46,394 nucleotides of DNA, from contig JAFRVX010000020.1 of assembly GCA_017438305.1 (NCBI GenBank), forward strand, positions 1-46,394, written 5' to 3'. This document shows positions 17,884-26,859 of the stretch, in pieces. The stretch is from Lachnospiraceae bacterium (GTDB lineage: Bacteria; Bacillota; Clostridia; Lachnospirales; Lachnospiraceae). Numbering within the stretch: position 1 is the stretch's first letter; the number at the start of each line of letters is the position of its first letter. The position numbers and the translations under genes were made by a program. Below the pieces are notes generated by a model, which saw only the letters and a list, made by a program, of their open reading frames with translations, did not search any database and was not told the DNA's origin.

Positions 17884-18867
17884 TCAGTTCAGGGAATCCA
17901 CCAGTTTTTTCATGGCTTCACTCATCTCTCCCGGTTCATACACCAGGTTCAGGGGATGCCGGACGTTCAGCAGGCCTTCGTCATCATAGACAAGGCCATA
18001 GGCGAAGGTCTCTCCTTCTGCAAGTCCTCCGGGACCCTTGACGGTTTTGCTGATCTGATACAGCTGCCGGATGCCGTTTTCACCGGCATCTTCCCGGACC
18101 GGTTCCAGAACGGTCCCGTCATAAGCCTCAGCCTTTATGCTGACGACCATCACGTCAGAGGAAGAAAGATACAGCAGAAAATCTTCCGCTTTCCAGGAGC
18201 AGTCCGCAGTCTCCATGTGGATCAGGCCGCTCACATCCCGGGACCGGTCTTCCAGGAATGCCATGTCTTGCGAAGCATCTTCCCCGGGATCATTGTATAT
18301 CTCTCCCGTAGACTTCTCTCCTGTAGGCATCTCTCCGGAAGTGCCTTCTCCCTCACCGGAAGTCTCTCCTCCGGTTGCCGCCGCCTCTGTGTTCCCTTCT
18401 GTTTCGTAAGACTCGGCTTTTTCCGTCCCCTCAGGTCCCAAAGCAGATGGGGGGAATGTCACAGCATCTTCCGATGCGCCCGTTTCTGCTTTTTCCGTGA
18501 GCGTCATGCTGCCCTGTTTGGATTCCTCCCGGGCGGCTTCCGGAGCAGGGGTCGTTGACGCATAGGATCCTTCGGCTTCTTTCCGGGTCTCCTCCGTGCG
18601 GTTCGGAACCGTGTCGTTTTTCTGGTTATTATCTCCCGGTCCTTCGGCATCAGCGTTTGTAATAATTTCTTTATCGCTGCTGCCGCTTTCCGGACGAATG
18701 GTCCTGAAAACAAAGCGGATCCCGAAAAACAGGACGACGGCTGCCGCCAGAAAAGCTAAGGGCCTTATGATCTTAGCCGCACTTACTCTTCTTTTTGAAG
18801 AAGCGGCTTCCTCTATATATCGCTCGTCGATCTGTCCGACGGCATCCAGAAAATCTTCTCTTTTCAC
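17884..18867 (-). CDS. Membrane-anchored partner (probable anti-sigma) of an ECF sigma factor
   Basis: A 327-residue protein with a short cytoplasmic N-terminus (MKREDFLDAVGQIDERYIEE), the opening seen in many clostridial ECF anti-sigma or sigma-operon proteins, one membrane helix at about residues 33-53 (PLAFLAAAVVLFFGIRFVF), a long low-complexity linker rich in Glu, Ser, Thr and Gly, and a folded C-terminal domain of about 110 residues (from SGLIHMETADCSW). Its start overlaps the end of the sigma gene by 4 bases (ATGA). The topology suggests that the outer domain senses envelope state and the inner tail holds the sigma factor. This is inferred from gene pairing; no named anti-sigma domain is recognised. 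Confidence 0.7.
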   Translation of the reverse strand: MKREDFLDAVGQIDERYIEEAASSKRRVSAAKIIRPLAFLAAAVVLFFGIRFVFRTIRPESGSSDKEIITNADAEGPGDNNQKNDTVPNRTEETRKEAEGSYASTTPAPEAAREESKQGSMTLTEKAETGASEDAVTFPPSALGPEGTEKAESYETEGNTEAAATGGETSGEGEGTSGEMPTGEKSTGEIYNDPGEDASQDMAFLEDRSRDVSGLIHMETADCSWKAEDFLLYLSSSDVMVVSIKAEAYDGTVLEPVREDAGENGIRQLYQISKTVKGPGGLAEGETFAYGLVYDDEGLLNVRHPLNLVYEPGEMSEAMKKLVDSLN

Positions 18868-19424
18868 AACGTCACCCCTTCACTTTCAAGATAGGTCTTC
18901 AGCCGGTTCCGGATCCTGAACAATGTGGTTTTCACCGCTGATTCAGACATGCCGTTTTTTTCCGCCACAATCAGCACCGGGTCCAGGAAAAAGTATCGTT
19001 CCACGAATATGACCCGCTGACGCTTCGGCAGCGTATCCAGAAAACGCTCGATCATTTCCTTCAGCAGGATGCCGTCCACCGTTTCCTCCACGCCGCTTTC
19101 ATCGGCAATGAAGTCCTGGATCTCCTCCAGGGCGACGTCATACTCCGTGCCCCCGCGTTTTTTCGCCTGGGATTCCTTCAGCCGGTTAATGGAGAGATTC
19201 CGGATGATCTTTGTCAGAAATGCTTTCAGATACGCCGGCCGCTGAGGCGGTATGGCGTTCCAGGCCCGGATCCAGGTATCGTTAACACATTCCTCCGTAT
19301 CTTCCCGGTTCTTCAGGATATTGAAGGAGACTGTTTCCAGATAATGTCCGTATTTTGTTGAGACCTCACTGATGGCCTGTTCATTCCGATCAAAAAACAG
19401 ATTGATGATTCTTTCGTCTTCCAT
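18864..19424 (-). CDS. ECF-type RNA polymerase sigma factor
   Basis: A 186-residue sigma-70 family protein with only regions 2 and 4. Region 2 includes YLETVSFNILKNREDTEECVNDTWIRAWNAIPP, which binds core polymerase and the -10 element; region 4 includes LPKRQRVIFVERYFFLDPVLIVAEKNGMSESAVKTTLFRIRNRLKTYL, the helix-turn-helix for the -35 element. ECF factors direct envelope-stress or adaptation regulons and are normally controlled by the protein encoded next to them. A paralogue of the same subgroup lies at 35937. Its upstream gap (19425-19602) contains a possible autoregulatory promoter. Confidence 0.95.
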   Translation of the reverse strand: MEDERIINLFFDRNEQAISEVSTKYGHYLETVSFNILKNREDTEECVNDTWIRAWNAIPPQRPAYLKAFLTKIIRNLSINRLKESQAKKRGGTEYDVALEEIQDFIADESGVEETVDGILLKEMIERFLDTLPKRQRVIFVERYFFLDPVLIVAEKNGMSESAVKTTLFRIRNRLKTYLESEGVTL

Positions 19425-19469
19425 TCCCTGTCCTCACTGTGCCGGAAGCCTGTCAGCCTTCTTAAAAGG

Positions 19470-19497
19470 TGACAGAAAATGTTACAAAATCGTTACA
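19470..19497 (-). promoter_or_regulatory. Candidate autoregulatory ECF promoter
   Basis: On the minus strand TGTAAC (19497-19492), 16 bases and CTGTCA (19475-19470) resemble the AAC / GTC pattern of ECF promoters, upstream of the sigma gene. A second TGTAAC sits 11 bases further on. No experimental or comparative support is available here. Confidence 0.3.
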
Positions 19498-19524
19498 CCT
19501 GTTTTATAACGATTTGTTTTTTTT

Positions 19525-19620
19525 GTTTTGTTCTTTACGTTTTTGTTCTTCGAGGATAATTTTGCGGTTTTTGTTCTGCAGTTTTGTTAAACGTATTCGT
19601 CCTCAAGGTTTCCTTCTCAG
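19525..19620. repeat. Weak ~27-bp repeats reaching the recN stop
   Basis: Three stretches of the form TTTTTGTTCTTCGAGG, TTTTTGTTCTGCAG and CGTATTCGTCCTCAAGG precede the recN end; the last contains the recN stop (TCA at 19603). The similarity is low, so this is a tentative member of the gene-end repeat pattern. Confidence 0.35.
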
Positions 19621-21267
19621 GTTTTCCTTCATTTCCGCGGCGTTTCTGAGATTGGAATCCGTGATCTCTCCCGAGCCGGAAAGCCTGGCGATCTCCCGGA
19701 TCGAATCTTCATAGGAAAGGGCCGCAAGCCGGGTGATGGTCTCTCCGTCCTCGACGCTCTTTTCGATCAGGAAGTTGTCATCCGCCGACGCCACGATCTG
19801 GGGCAGATGGCTGATGCAGATCACCTGATGGTCTTCCGCGATCTTCTGCATTTTCCGGGCGACGGCCGCCGCTGTCCTGCCGCTGATGCCCTGGTCTATT
19901 TCATCAAAGATCAGCACCGGGATATCATCCGCGTCGGCGCTTATAGACTTAATGGCCAGCATGATCCGGGACAGTTCGCCTCCCGAAGCCACCCGGGACA
20001 GGGGTCTGGGTTCTTCCCCGGGATTTGTCGAGATCAGGAAACGCACCTCATCGGCCCCGGAACGGGTGAAGCGGGTGGTTTCCTGAACCTGCACCCTGAA
20101 GGCCACATGAAGGAAATTCAGATCTCTTAAAGCTTCCTCCATGGCGCAGGAAAAGGATTCCGCCGCCTCCAGGCGTTTTTCATGGAGGGCAGCAGCCTTC
20201 TCCACCAGAATGACCTTCTCCTTTTCCAGTTCCTGCAGGATCTTTTCGGCGTTCACGTCGAAATCATACAGCTCATCGTATTCTTTCCGGTAAGCCTTCA
20301 GATTTTTCAGGATCTGTTCGACGCTTCCCCCGTATTTTTTCTTGAGGCCGATGATCAGGCTGAGCCGATCTTCCACCGCCTTCAGCTGTTCTTCATCCAC
20401 GTCGGCGTTCTCTAAAAGATGCGAGGCTTCCCGCCCGGCGTCCTCTGTCAGGGCATCGATATCATAAAGCTGGGTAAGCAGGGGCTTTATTTCTTCATCG
20501 GCTTCAGCTGCTTCCCGGGACAGCCTGATGCATTCGGAGATCTTCGAAGATACCTCTTCCCGCAGGTTTTCCAGGATCTGTTCCAGGGCATTTTTTACCA
20601 TTTCCCGGCTGTTCAGCTTCCGGTACAGCCGGTCCAGTTCTTCTTCCTCTCCGGATTTCAGCGAAGCCTCTTCGATCTCCCGGATCTGAAAATCCAGAAA
20701 ATCCAGCTGGCGTTTCCGGCTTTCGGGATCGTCGCCCATCTCCCGGATCTTTTCCCGGAAGGCCCGGTATTTCAGATAGGAAGCCTCATAGGCTTCCTTC
20801 GCTTCCTGCAGCAGGTCTTTTTCAAAGGCATCCAGCACCTTCAGATGGTTTTCTTCCTTCAGCAGGGACTGATGGTCATGCTGTCCGTGAATATCGATCA
20901 GAAGTTCCGTCAGTTTTTTCAGATTCGTTAAGGTGACCGTCTCCCCGTTAACGCGGCTTACGGAACGCCCTTCGGTGATCCGGCGGGAAATGATCAGCCT
21001 TCCCTCTTCCGGCTCCATCCCCATCTCCCGGACTTTTTCTTCAAGTCCCGGCTCCGGCAGGGAAAAAACCAGTTCCACATAGGCTGCACTTTCGCCGTTC
21101 CGGATCAGGTCCGGATCAGCCCTTTTCCCCAGGGCCAGATCCACAGAACCCAGCAGCAGGGATTTTCCCGCGCCGGTCTCTCCGCTTAAAACATTCAGGC
21201 CGGACTTCAGTTCCAGTTCGGCGTCCTTTATCAGGGCCATGTTTTTGACATGAAGCGATTCAAGCAT
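19603..21267 (-). CDS. recN: DNA repair protein RecN
   Basis: A 554-residue SMC-like ATPase that gathers DNA at double-strand breaks. The N-terminal ATPase half has Walker A GETGAGKS at about residues 29-36 and an IDIHGQHDHQSLL motif typical of RecN; the middle is coiled coil; the C-terminal half has the ABC signature region VASGGELSRIMLAIK and Walker B LIFDEIDQGISG. AAAGGAG precedes the ATG. It closes the operon that begins with asp23 at 27203. The argR and nadK genes that commonly sit between tlyA and recN are absent here. Confidence 0.97.
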   Translation of the reverse strand: MLESLHVKNMALIKDAELELKSGLNVLSGETGAGKSLLLGSVDLALGKRADPDLIRNGESAAYVELVFSLPEPGLEEKVREMGMEPEEGRLIISRRITEGRSVSRVNGETVTLTNLKKLTELLIDIHGQHDHQSLLKEENHLKVLDAFEKDLLQEAKEAYEASYLKYRAFREKIREMGDDPESRKRQLDFLDFQIREIEEASLKSGEEEELDRLYRKLNSREMVKNALEQILENLREEVSSKISECIRLSREAAEADEEIKPLLTQLYDIDALTEDAGREASHLLENADVDEEQLKAVEDRLSLIIGLKKKYGGSVEQILKNLKAYRKEYDELYDFDVNAEKILQELEKEKVILVEKAAALHEKRLEAAESFSCAMEEALRDLNFLHVAFRVQVQETTRFTRSGADEVRFLISTNPGEEPRPLSRVASGGELSRIMLAIKSISADADDIPVLIFDEIDQGISGRTAAAVARKMQKIAEDHQVICISHLPQIVASADDNFLIEKSVEDGETITRLAALSYEDSIREIARLSGSGEITDSNLRNAAEMKENLRRKP

Positions 21268-21307
21268 GGTCTCTCCTTTTCAAAAAACGATCATCCGCTG
21301 TCCGGGT

Positions 21308-22069
21308 TTAAACCGGTTCTTCTGCAGGCGCCGTCTGCGGCGCCGCTTTTTTCAGATACAGCAGATATTCGGTATTGCCTTCCGGCCCTTTGATGGGAGA
21401 CGTCACAAGACCGCAGGGTTGAAAATGCAGTGTCTCAGAAAAAGCTGTTATATCCTTTACCACAGCCTCTCTTATCTTTTCTGATGTGACTACTCCTTTT
21501 TTATTCAGATTTCCTTTTCCGGCTTCAAACTGGGGCTTGATCAGAACGATACAGGCCCCGCCGTCTTTAAGCAGCCGGTAAACGGAGGGCAGCACCAGCT
21601 TCAGGGAAATAAAGCTGACGTCCGCCGTAATAAAATCTATGGGTTCCGTGAAATCCTCCGGTTCCAGATAACGCACATTGGTCTTTTCCCGGTTTACGAC
21701 CCGGCTGTCCTGAAGCAGGCTTTCCGCCAGCTGTCCGGTGCCGACGTCCACGGCGTAGACCTTTGCCGCCCCGTTCTGAAGCAGGCAGTCGGTAAAGCCG
21801 CCGGTGGAAGCGCCGATATCCATACAGACAAGGCCTTTTATCTCCGGCCGGAAAACCTCCAGGGCCTTTTCCAGTTTCAGACCGCCCCGGCTCACATATT
21901 TCAGCGTTTCCCCGGTCACCGTAGCCTCATCATCGGGTGCGGTCTCAAATGCTGGCTTGGTCCGAACGGTCCCGTTCACCAGCACCTGTCCGTTCCGGAT
22001 CAGCTCCTTGGCCCTTTCCCGGGACGGGGCCAGCCCCTTTTCCACAAGAAAAACATCCAGCCTCATCAC
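21308..22069 (-). CDS. tlyA: TlyA family rRNA (cytidine-2'-O)-methyltransferase
   Basis: A 253-residue protein: an S4 RNA-binding domain in the first 60 residues (RLDVFLVEKGLAPSRERAKEL) and a Rossmann methyltransferase domain with the SAM-binding CMDIGASTGGFTDCLLQ and AVDVGTGQL. In mycobacteria TlyA methylates 16S and 23S rRNA and affects capreomycin sensitivity; clostridial copies are usually labelled haemolysin A/TlyA. Its ATG overlaps the dxs stop by 4 bases. A gap of 40 bases separates it from recN. Confidence 0.93.
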   Translation of the reverse strand: MMRLDVFLVEKGLAPSRERAKELIRNGQVLVNGTVRTKPAFETAPDDEATVTGETLKYVSRGGLKLEKALEVFRPEIKGLVCMDIGASTGGFTDCLLQNGAAKVYAVDVGTGQLAESLLQDSRVVNREKTNVRYLEPEDFTEPIDFITADVSFISLKLVLPSVYRLLKDGGACIVLIKPQFEAGKGNLNKKGVVTSEKIREAVVKDITAFSETLHFQPCGLVTSPIKGPEGNTEYLLYLKKAAPQTAPAEEPV

Positions 22070-23925
22070 GATTCCTGTTCTTTCAGGATCCTCTCCGCAA
22101 CGGAAAGTGCGTCCAGTTTCAGCATCTTTTTCAGGGAATCCACGTCCCCGTGGGGAACAAATTCATCGGGAATGCCCAGGGTGACCGTCCGGACCGGATG
22201 ACTGCCGGATGCCAGGAATGCGGCTATATGTTCCCCGAATCCGCCGGAGACCACACCGTCCTCCAGGGTAACAAAAAGAGAGTGGTTTTCGGCCAGTTCT
22301 CTGATCAGGGCTTCATCAAAGGGTTTTAAGAACCGCATATTGACGACGGTTGCTTCAATTTCTTTTTCTTTAAGATATTCATATGCCTCCAGAGCGGTCT
22401 GTGTCATGGTGCCTGCTGACAGGATGGCGATGCCCTTTCCGGATCTCAGCACTTCCGCCTTGCCGTAAATAAGAGGCTTCTTCGGGAATCCTTCAAGATC
22501 CGCGGCTTCGCCCCTGGGATAACGGATCGCCGCGGGATGATGGTAATCCTTCGCAAAATCCAGCATCTGAACCAACTCTGTCCGGTCCTTCGGCGCCATT
22601 ACGCACATATTGGGAACCGGCAGCAGATAAGAAAGATCAAAGACGCCCTGATGTGTCTCTCCGTCATTTCCGACAATGCCCGCCCGGTCGATGGCAAAGA
22701 TCACCGGCAGGTCCTGAAGGCAGACGTCATGGACGATCTGGTCATAGGAACGCTGCAAAAAGGAGGAAAAGACGGCGCAGACCGGATGCATTCCGCCCGC
22801 TGCCATGCCCGCGGCAAAGGTGACCGCATGCTCCTCCGCGATCCCCACATCAAAAAACCGGTCCGGATAATGGGCTTTAAAAGCCGTCAGCCCTACGTTA
22901 TCACCCATGGCTGCCGTAACTGCGGTAAGGGAGGGATCGTTTGCCGCTGCCCCATCGATCCAGGAACCGAAGACGTCGGACCAGCAGGTCTTTTTCTTTC
23001 CTTTGACTTTCCCGGTCTTTGCGTCGAAGGCATCCACGCCGTGAAAAGCATCCGGATGCTCCTCGGCCGGCTTATAGCCTTTTCCTTTCTTGGTCAGCAC
23101 ATGGATCAGTACAGCCCGGTCAAGCTCCCGGGCTTTTTCCAGCACCTTTTTCAACTGGCGGATGTTATGGCCGTCCACCGGTCCCAGATAGGTGATCCCC
23201 ATGTTTTCAAAAAGCATGCCGCTGGGAACAAAGACTTCCTTAACGGAATCCTTGACGTCGGAAATGGCCCGGGCGACCTTCGAACCGATCTTCGGGATGG
23301 TGTTCAGGGTCTCCCTGACTTCTTCCTTGGCCCGGTTATATTTCCTGCCCGTCCGGATTGAGGTCAGATACCGGTTGACGCCGCCCACGTTTTTGGCTAT
23401 GGACATCTGGTTGTCGTTCAGAATGATGACGAGGTTGGATTTAAGCCGCGCCGCATTATTCAGCGCTTCGTAGGCTTCTCCGCCGGTCAGGGAGCCGTCG
23501 CCGATGACAGCCGCTACGCTGTAGTCCTCCTGTTTAATATCTCTGGCTTTTACATAGCCCACCGCCGCCGAAACAGAGGTGGAGGCATGACCGGTATCAA
23601 AGGCGTCGCAGGAAGACTCCCGCCGTTTCGGGAAGCCGGACATCCCGCCGAATTCCCTTAACGTATCAAAGCCGTCTTTCCTCCCGGTCAGGAGCTTCCA
23701 GATGTAGGACTGGTGCCCCACGTCAAAGATCACCTTATCCTTCGGAGGATCATAGACCATAAAAAGGGCCATGGTCAGTTCCACGACGCCCAGGTTCGCG
23801 GACAGATGGCCGCCCTTTTTACTGACTTTCTCTATAATAAACCGACGGATGTCCTGAGCCAGCGTCCGAAGCTGTCTCGAGGACATCCTGTTCATTTCTT
23901 CTTTATTCGGAATTTTATCCAGCAT
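22066..23925 (-). CDS. dxs: 1-deoxy-D-xylulose-5-phosphate synthase
   Basis: A 619-residue thiamine-diphosphate enzyme that joins pyruvate and glyceraldehyde-3-phosphate, the first step of the non-mevalonate isoprenoid pathway. Visible features are the ThDP/Mg motif VIGDGSLTGGEAYEALNNA, HVLTKKGKGYKPAEEHPDAFHG, the catalytic-Glu region VGIAEEHAVTFAAGMAAGG, and a C-terminal transketolase-like domain. The start codon overlaps the stop of the upstream prenyl synthase gene by one base (TGATG), so translation is coupled and precursor synthesis and chain building are made together. Confidence 0.97.
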   Translation of the reverse strand: MLDKIPNKEEMNRMSSRQLRTLAQDIRRFIIEKVSKKGGHLSANLGVVELTMALFMVYDPPKDKVIFDVGHQSYIWKLLTGRKDGFDTLREFGGMSGFPKRRESSCDAFDTGHASTSVSAAVGYVKARDIKQEDYSVAAVIGDGSLTGGEAYEALNNAARLKSNLVIILNDNQMSIAKNVGGVNRYLTSIRTGRKYNRAKEEVRETLNTIPKIGSKVARAISDVKDSVKEVFVPSGMLFENMGITYLGPVDGHNIRQLKKVLEKARELDRAVLIHVLTKKGKGYKPAEEHPDAFHGVDAFDAKTGKVKGKKKTCWSDVFGSWIDGAAANDPSLTAVTAAMGDNVGLTAFKAHYPDRFFDVGIAEEHAVTFAAGMAAGGMHPVCAVFSSFLQRSYDQIVHDVCLQDLPVIFAIDRAGIVGNDGETHQGVFDLSYLLPVPNMCVMAPKDRTELVQMLDFAKDYHHPAAIRYPRGEAADLEGFPKKPLIYGKAEVLRSGKGIAILSAGTMTQTALEAYEYLKEKEIEATVVNMRFLKPFDEALIRELAENHSLFVTLEDGVVSGGFGEHIAAFLASGSHPVRTVTLGIPDEFVPHGDVDSLKKMLKLDALSVAERILKEQES

Positions 23926-24815
23926 CAGTTTTCACGCGTGATCAGATACCTGATCAGCTTCTCCAGAAACAGATTTTCCCCGGTCAGGGACGACAGAAGC
24001 TCCAGGGCTTCCTCCGTCAGGGAGGCCACCTTGTTTTTGGCTTCTTCCAGTCCGTAAAGGGTCACATAGGTGGTTTTATTGTTCTTTTCGTCTGAACCCA
24101 CGGGTTTTCCCAGGACTTCCGTTGTGGAGGTCACGTCCAGGATATCGTCCTGGATCTGGAAAGCCACGCCCACCTTTGAGGCGATGGCCTCTGCCGAACG
24201 GATATCTTCCGCGGAGGCATCCGCCATGATGGCGCCGATCATCATACTGGCTTCTATCAGGGCGCCGGTCTTCAGGTTATAGATAAACTGGAGCTGTTCT
24301 TCATTAAGGGCCTTTCCCGTAAGCTCCACGTCCACAGTCTGACCGCCGATCATTCCGTAGATACCGGCCTTGTTGGCCAGCACTTCCATGGCTTTTACCA
24401 CATTGGCGGGATTATTGCACTGAAGCAGGGCTTTCGAAGCCGTTTCAAAGGCATAGACCAGAAGCGCGTCGCCGGCCAGGACTCCCATATCTTCTCCGAA
24501 GGCCGCCCAGGTGGACTTTTTGCCCCGCCGGTATTCGTCATTATCCATGCAGGGAAGATCATCGTGGACCAGGGAAGAGGAATGGATATACTCTATGGCT
24601 GCCATGAAGGGCTCGATGCCTTTCCCGCGCCCGTCAAACAGTGTATAGGTCTCCTGCATCAGAAGCGGCCTGAGCCGTTTTCCGCCGTTTAAGACACTGT
24701 AATCCGAAGCCGAGAAAACGGTTTTCTGAAGGCCCTCCTCCAGAGGCAGATATTTTCTGATGATTTCTTCTACTCCTTCGGTTTTAGCGGTAAGTTCTTC
24801 ATGAAAGGTCATCAT
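23925..24815 (-). CDS. ispA: Polyprenyl (farnesyl/geranylgeranyl) diphosphate synthase
   Basis: A 296-residue trans-prenyl synthase that condenses isopentenyl diphosphate with allylic diphosphates. The two aspartate-rich motifs are SLVHDDLPCMDNDEYRRG (first, DDxxxxD) and AFQIQDDILDVTS (second, DDxxD). GGKRLRPLLM near residue 40 is the usual substrate-binding segment. It follows xseB with a 17-base overlap and couples into dxs. Chain length cannot be read with certainty, but the short-chain bacterial form with two extra residues in the first motif is the farnesyl type. Confidence 0.94.
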   Translation of the reverse strand: MMTFHEELTAKTEGVEEIIRKYLPLEEGLQKTVFSASDYSVLNGGKRLRPLLMQETYTLFDGRGKGIEPFMAAIEYIHSSSLVHDDLPCMDNDEYRRGKKSTWAAFGEDMGVLAGDALLVYAFETASKALLQCNNPANVVKAMEVLANKAGIYGMIGGQTVDVELTGKALNEEQLQFIYNLKTGALIEASMMIGAIMADASAEDIRSAEAIASKVGVAFQIQDDILDVTSTTEVLGKPVGSDEKNNKTTYVTLYGLEEAKNKVASLTEEALELLSSLTGENLFLEKLIRYLITREN

Positions 24816-25035
24816 CCGTGCTGTCCTCCATACCCTCTGTCAGGATCTTCAGTTTCTTTTCGATCCCGTCCAGGATCTCCCGGGATTCCTTTACCAGGAC
24901 GACGCCTTTTTCAAATTCCTTCAGGGCATCTTCCAGGGAGATATCTTCGCTCTCCAGTGTCTTAATGACCTGTTCCAGCGCTTTAAGCCGTTCGTCAATG
25001 GTGAGTTCTTTTTCCATGCAAGCCTCCGTTTTCAC
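24799..25035 (-). CDS. xseB: Exodeoxyribonuclease VII small subunit
   Basis: A 78-residue protein with the short helical XseB pattern: ERLKALEQVIKTLESEDISL, EDALKEFEKGVVLVKESREI and a C-terminal coiled LDGIEKKLKILTE. Several copies bind one XseA to form exonuclease VII, which degrades single-stranded DNA. It overlaps xseA by 4 bases upstream and ispA by 17 bases downstream. Confidence 0.95.
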   Translation of the reverse strand: MKTEACMEKELTIDERLKALEQVIKTLESEDISLEDALKEFEKGVVLVKESREILDGIEKKLKILTEGMEDSTDDDLS

Positions 25036-26216
25036 TGTACCTCGGCCGAGAGCTGCCCGTCATGAAGCACGATCTTCAGGAGATCGCCCGGCGCGGCATC
25101 GGCGGCATTTTTCAGGGCTTTTCCTTCAAGGGAAATGTAGCCGTATCCGCCGGAAAGCTTTTTAAGCGGCGATCCGGCATCCAGCCTTTCCGCCAGCAGG
25201 GAAAACCTTTGTTTCCGCTGCTGCAGCATTCTTTCCATATCCTGCTCCATCCTGTCATAAAGATCCTGAAGATAAAAGGATTTCTCCATAAGCTTCATGG
25301 CGGGATGCAGCCGGTCCAGTTTCAGGGAAAGCTGTTCCAGATCCCCCTGCACACGATTCAGTTTGTCCGAAAAAGTCCGTCTCATGCGGCCCTCCAGGTA
25401 AGCATACTGCTGCAGCAGGGCTTCCTGATCAAAGATCGCCAGTTCCGCCGCGGCAGAGGGTGTCGCCGCCCTCAGGTCTGCCACAAAATCCGTTATCGTA
25501 AAGTCCACCTCGTGTCCCACAGCGGAGATCACGGGGGTATCACAGTCAAAAACCGCCCGGGCGACCCGTTCATCATTAAAGCACCACAGGTCCTCCAGAG
25601 AGCCGCCGCCCCGCCCAAGGATGATCACGTCCGGCCCGAAGGCGTCCATCTTTTCCAGCGCTCTTACGATCGATCCAGGCGCTGCCTCGCCCTGCACCAG
25701 ACATGGTGAGAGGACCAGCTGTATACCGGGAAAACGGCGCCTTGAAACGGTCACGATATCGTGAAGGGCTGCACCGGAATCCGATGTGACGATGCCGAGG
25801 GTCCTGACATACTCGGGAATGGGCTTTTTAAAGGAGGGATCAAACATCCCCATTTCCTGGAGACGGGTCTTCAGCTCTTCAAATTGACGATAGAGGTCTC
25901 CCTCTCCCACCTCTTCGATTTCCTTCGCATACAGCTGATACCGCCCGCCGGCTTCATAAACCGACACCGCTCCGGTGACCGTGACCTTCAGACCTTCCTT
26001 AAGCCTGCATTTGAGCCCCCTGAGGCGGTTGCCCGAAAACATCACGACGGAAAGTGTCGCCCCTTCATCCCTCAGCGTAAAATAAATGTGCCCGGAGGGA
26101 TGATCCTTATAATTGGACACCTCCCCCGTCACGCTGACCTTCGACAGAAGGAAGTCCGACGTGAACATGTTTTTAATATAGGCGTTCAGCTGTTTTACGG
26201 TATACGACTTACTCAT
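25032..26216 (-). CDS. xseA: Exodeoxyribonuclease VII large subunit
   Basis: A 394-residue catalytic subunit. The N-terminal OB domain (YIKNMFTSDFLLSKVSVTGE, GHIYFTLRDEGATLSVVMF) binds single-stranded DNA; the core has VVTSDSGAALHDIVTV, DVIILGRGGGSLEDLWCFNDE and PVISAVGHEVDFTITDFVADLRAATPSAAAEL, the conserved exonuclease VII segments; a coiled-coil arm follows and the C-terminus LKKLSGGYGYIS is typical. Start ATG at 26216. The usual folD neighbour of this operon is missing. Confidence 0.96.
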   Translation of the reverse strand: MSKSYTVKQLNAYIKNMFTSDFLLSKVSVTGEVSNYKDHPSGHIYFTLRDEGATLSVVMFSGNRLRGLKCRLKEGLKVTVTGAVSVYEAGGRYQLYAKEIEEVGEGDLYRQFEELKTRLQEMGMFDPSFKKPIPEYVRTLGIVTSDSGAALHDIVTVSRRRFPGIQLVLSPCLVQGEAAPGSIVRALEKMDAFGPDVIILGRGGGSLEDLWCFNDERVARAVFDCDTPVISAVGHEVDFTITDFVADLRAATPSAAAELAIFDQEALLQQYAYLEGRMRRTFSDKLNRVQGDLEQLSLKLDRLHPAMKLMEKSFYLQDLYDRMEQDMERMLQQRKQRFSLLAERLDAGSPLKKLSGGYGYISLEGKALKNAADAAPGDLLKIVLHDGQLSAEVQ

Positions 26217-26250
26217 TCAGGCATCTCGGCACTTTATGGCTCTTTTTTGC

Positions 26251-26859
26251 TTATTTATTTCTCACGATCCCGCCCAGTACGCCGTTGACGAACTTGTAGG
26301 AATCCCCGGAGCCGTAAACCTTGGCCAGTTCCACGGCTTCATTTATGGCAGCGCCGTCCGGAACGTTTTCGTCATAAAGGATCTCATAAGCCGCCAGCCT
26401 GAGGATCGCCAGATCCGTTTTCGGCATCCGGTTGATCTTCCAGCGTTTCGACTGTTCGGAGATCTTCTGGTCGATCTCCGGAAGCTTTTCATAAACCGCC
26501 ATTACCCTGGCACGGATCTCCTGCTGATCTTCCTCGGGCACGGAAACCGTATCCGGGCTGTCTTCGTAGACCGTTTCCTGACTGACTCCGTCATCTCTGC
26601 CGGGATCAGCGGCTGTGCCATCTTTTTCCGAATTCACGACTTCGCCTTCTGCTGCGGACTCTGCCGAGGCTTCTTCCTGTTCCTTTACCGGATCTCCCGA
26701 AACTGTCTGCGCTTTTCCCCTGATCATTGATGCGGGCAGTTCCTGAGATTCCAGAAAGACGGTGATCTGGTCTTCCATCTCTTCTTTTTTGAAGAACTCG
26801 AACTGATAGACCAGCTTCATGGCCATTTCCCGGAAGATCCTTCTGCTGATGAGACTCAT
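26251..26859 (-). CDS. nusB: Transcription antitermination factor NusB with an acidic insertion
   Basis: A 202-residue protein, about 60 longer than normal NusB. Residues 1-44 (ISRRIFREMAMKLVYQFEFF) and the C-terminal part from about residue 112 (KINRMPKTDLAILRLAAYEILYDENVPDGAAINEAVELAKVYG) are standard; NusB binds boxA RNA with NusE and helps transcription of rRNA operons. Between them, about residues 48-110 form a Glu/Asp/Ser/Ala-rich, low-complexity segment inserted after the first helices. It overlaps asp23 by 4 bases. The insertion carries no stop or frameshift, so the protein is probably made with a disordered loop. Confidence 0.93.
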   Translation of the reverse strand: MSLISRRIFREMAMKLVYQFEFFKKEEMEDQITVFLESQELPASMIRGKAQTVSGDPVKEQEEASAESAAEGEVVNSEKDGTAADPGRDDGVSQETVYEDSPDTVSVPEEDQQEIRARVMAVYEKLPEIDQKISEQSKRWKINRMPKTDLAILRLAAYEILYDENVPDGAAINEAVELAKVYGSGDSYKFVNGVLGGIVRNK

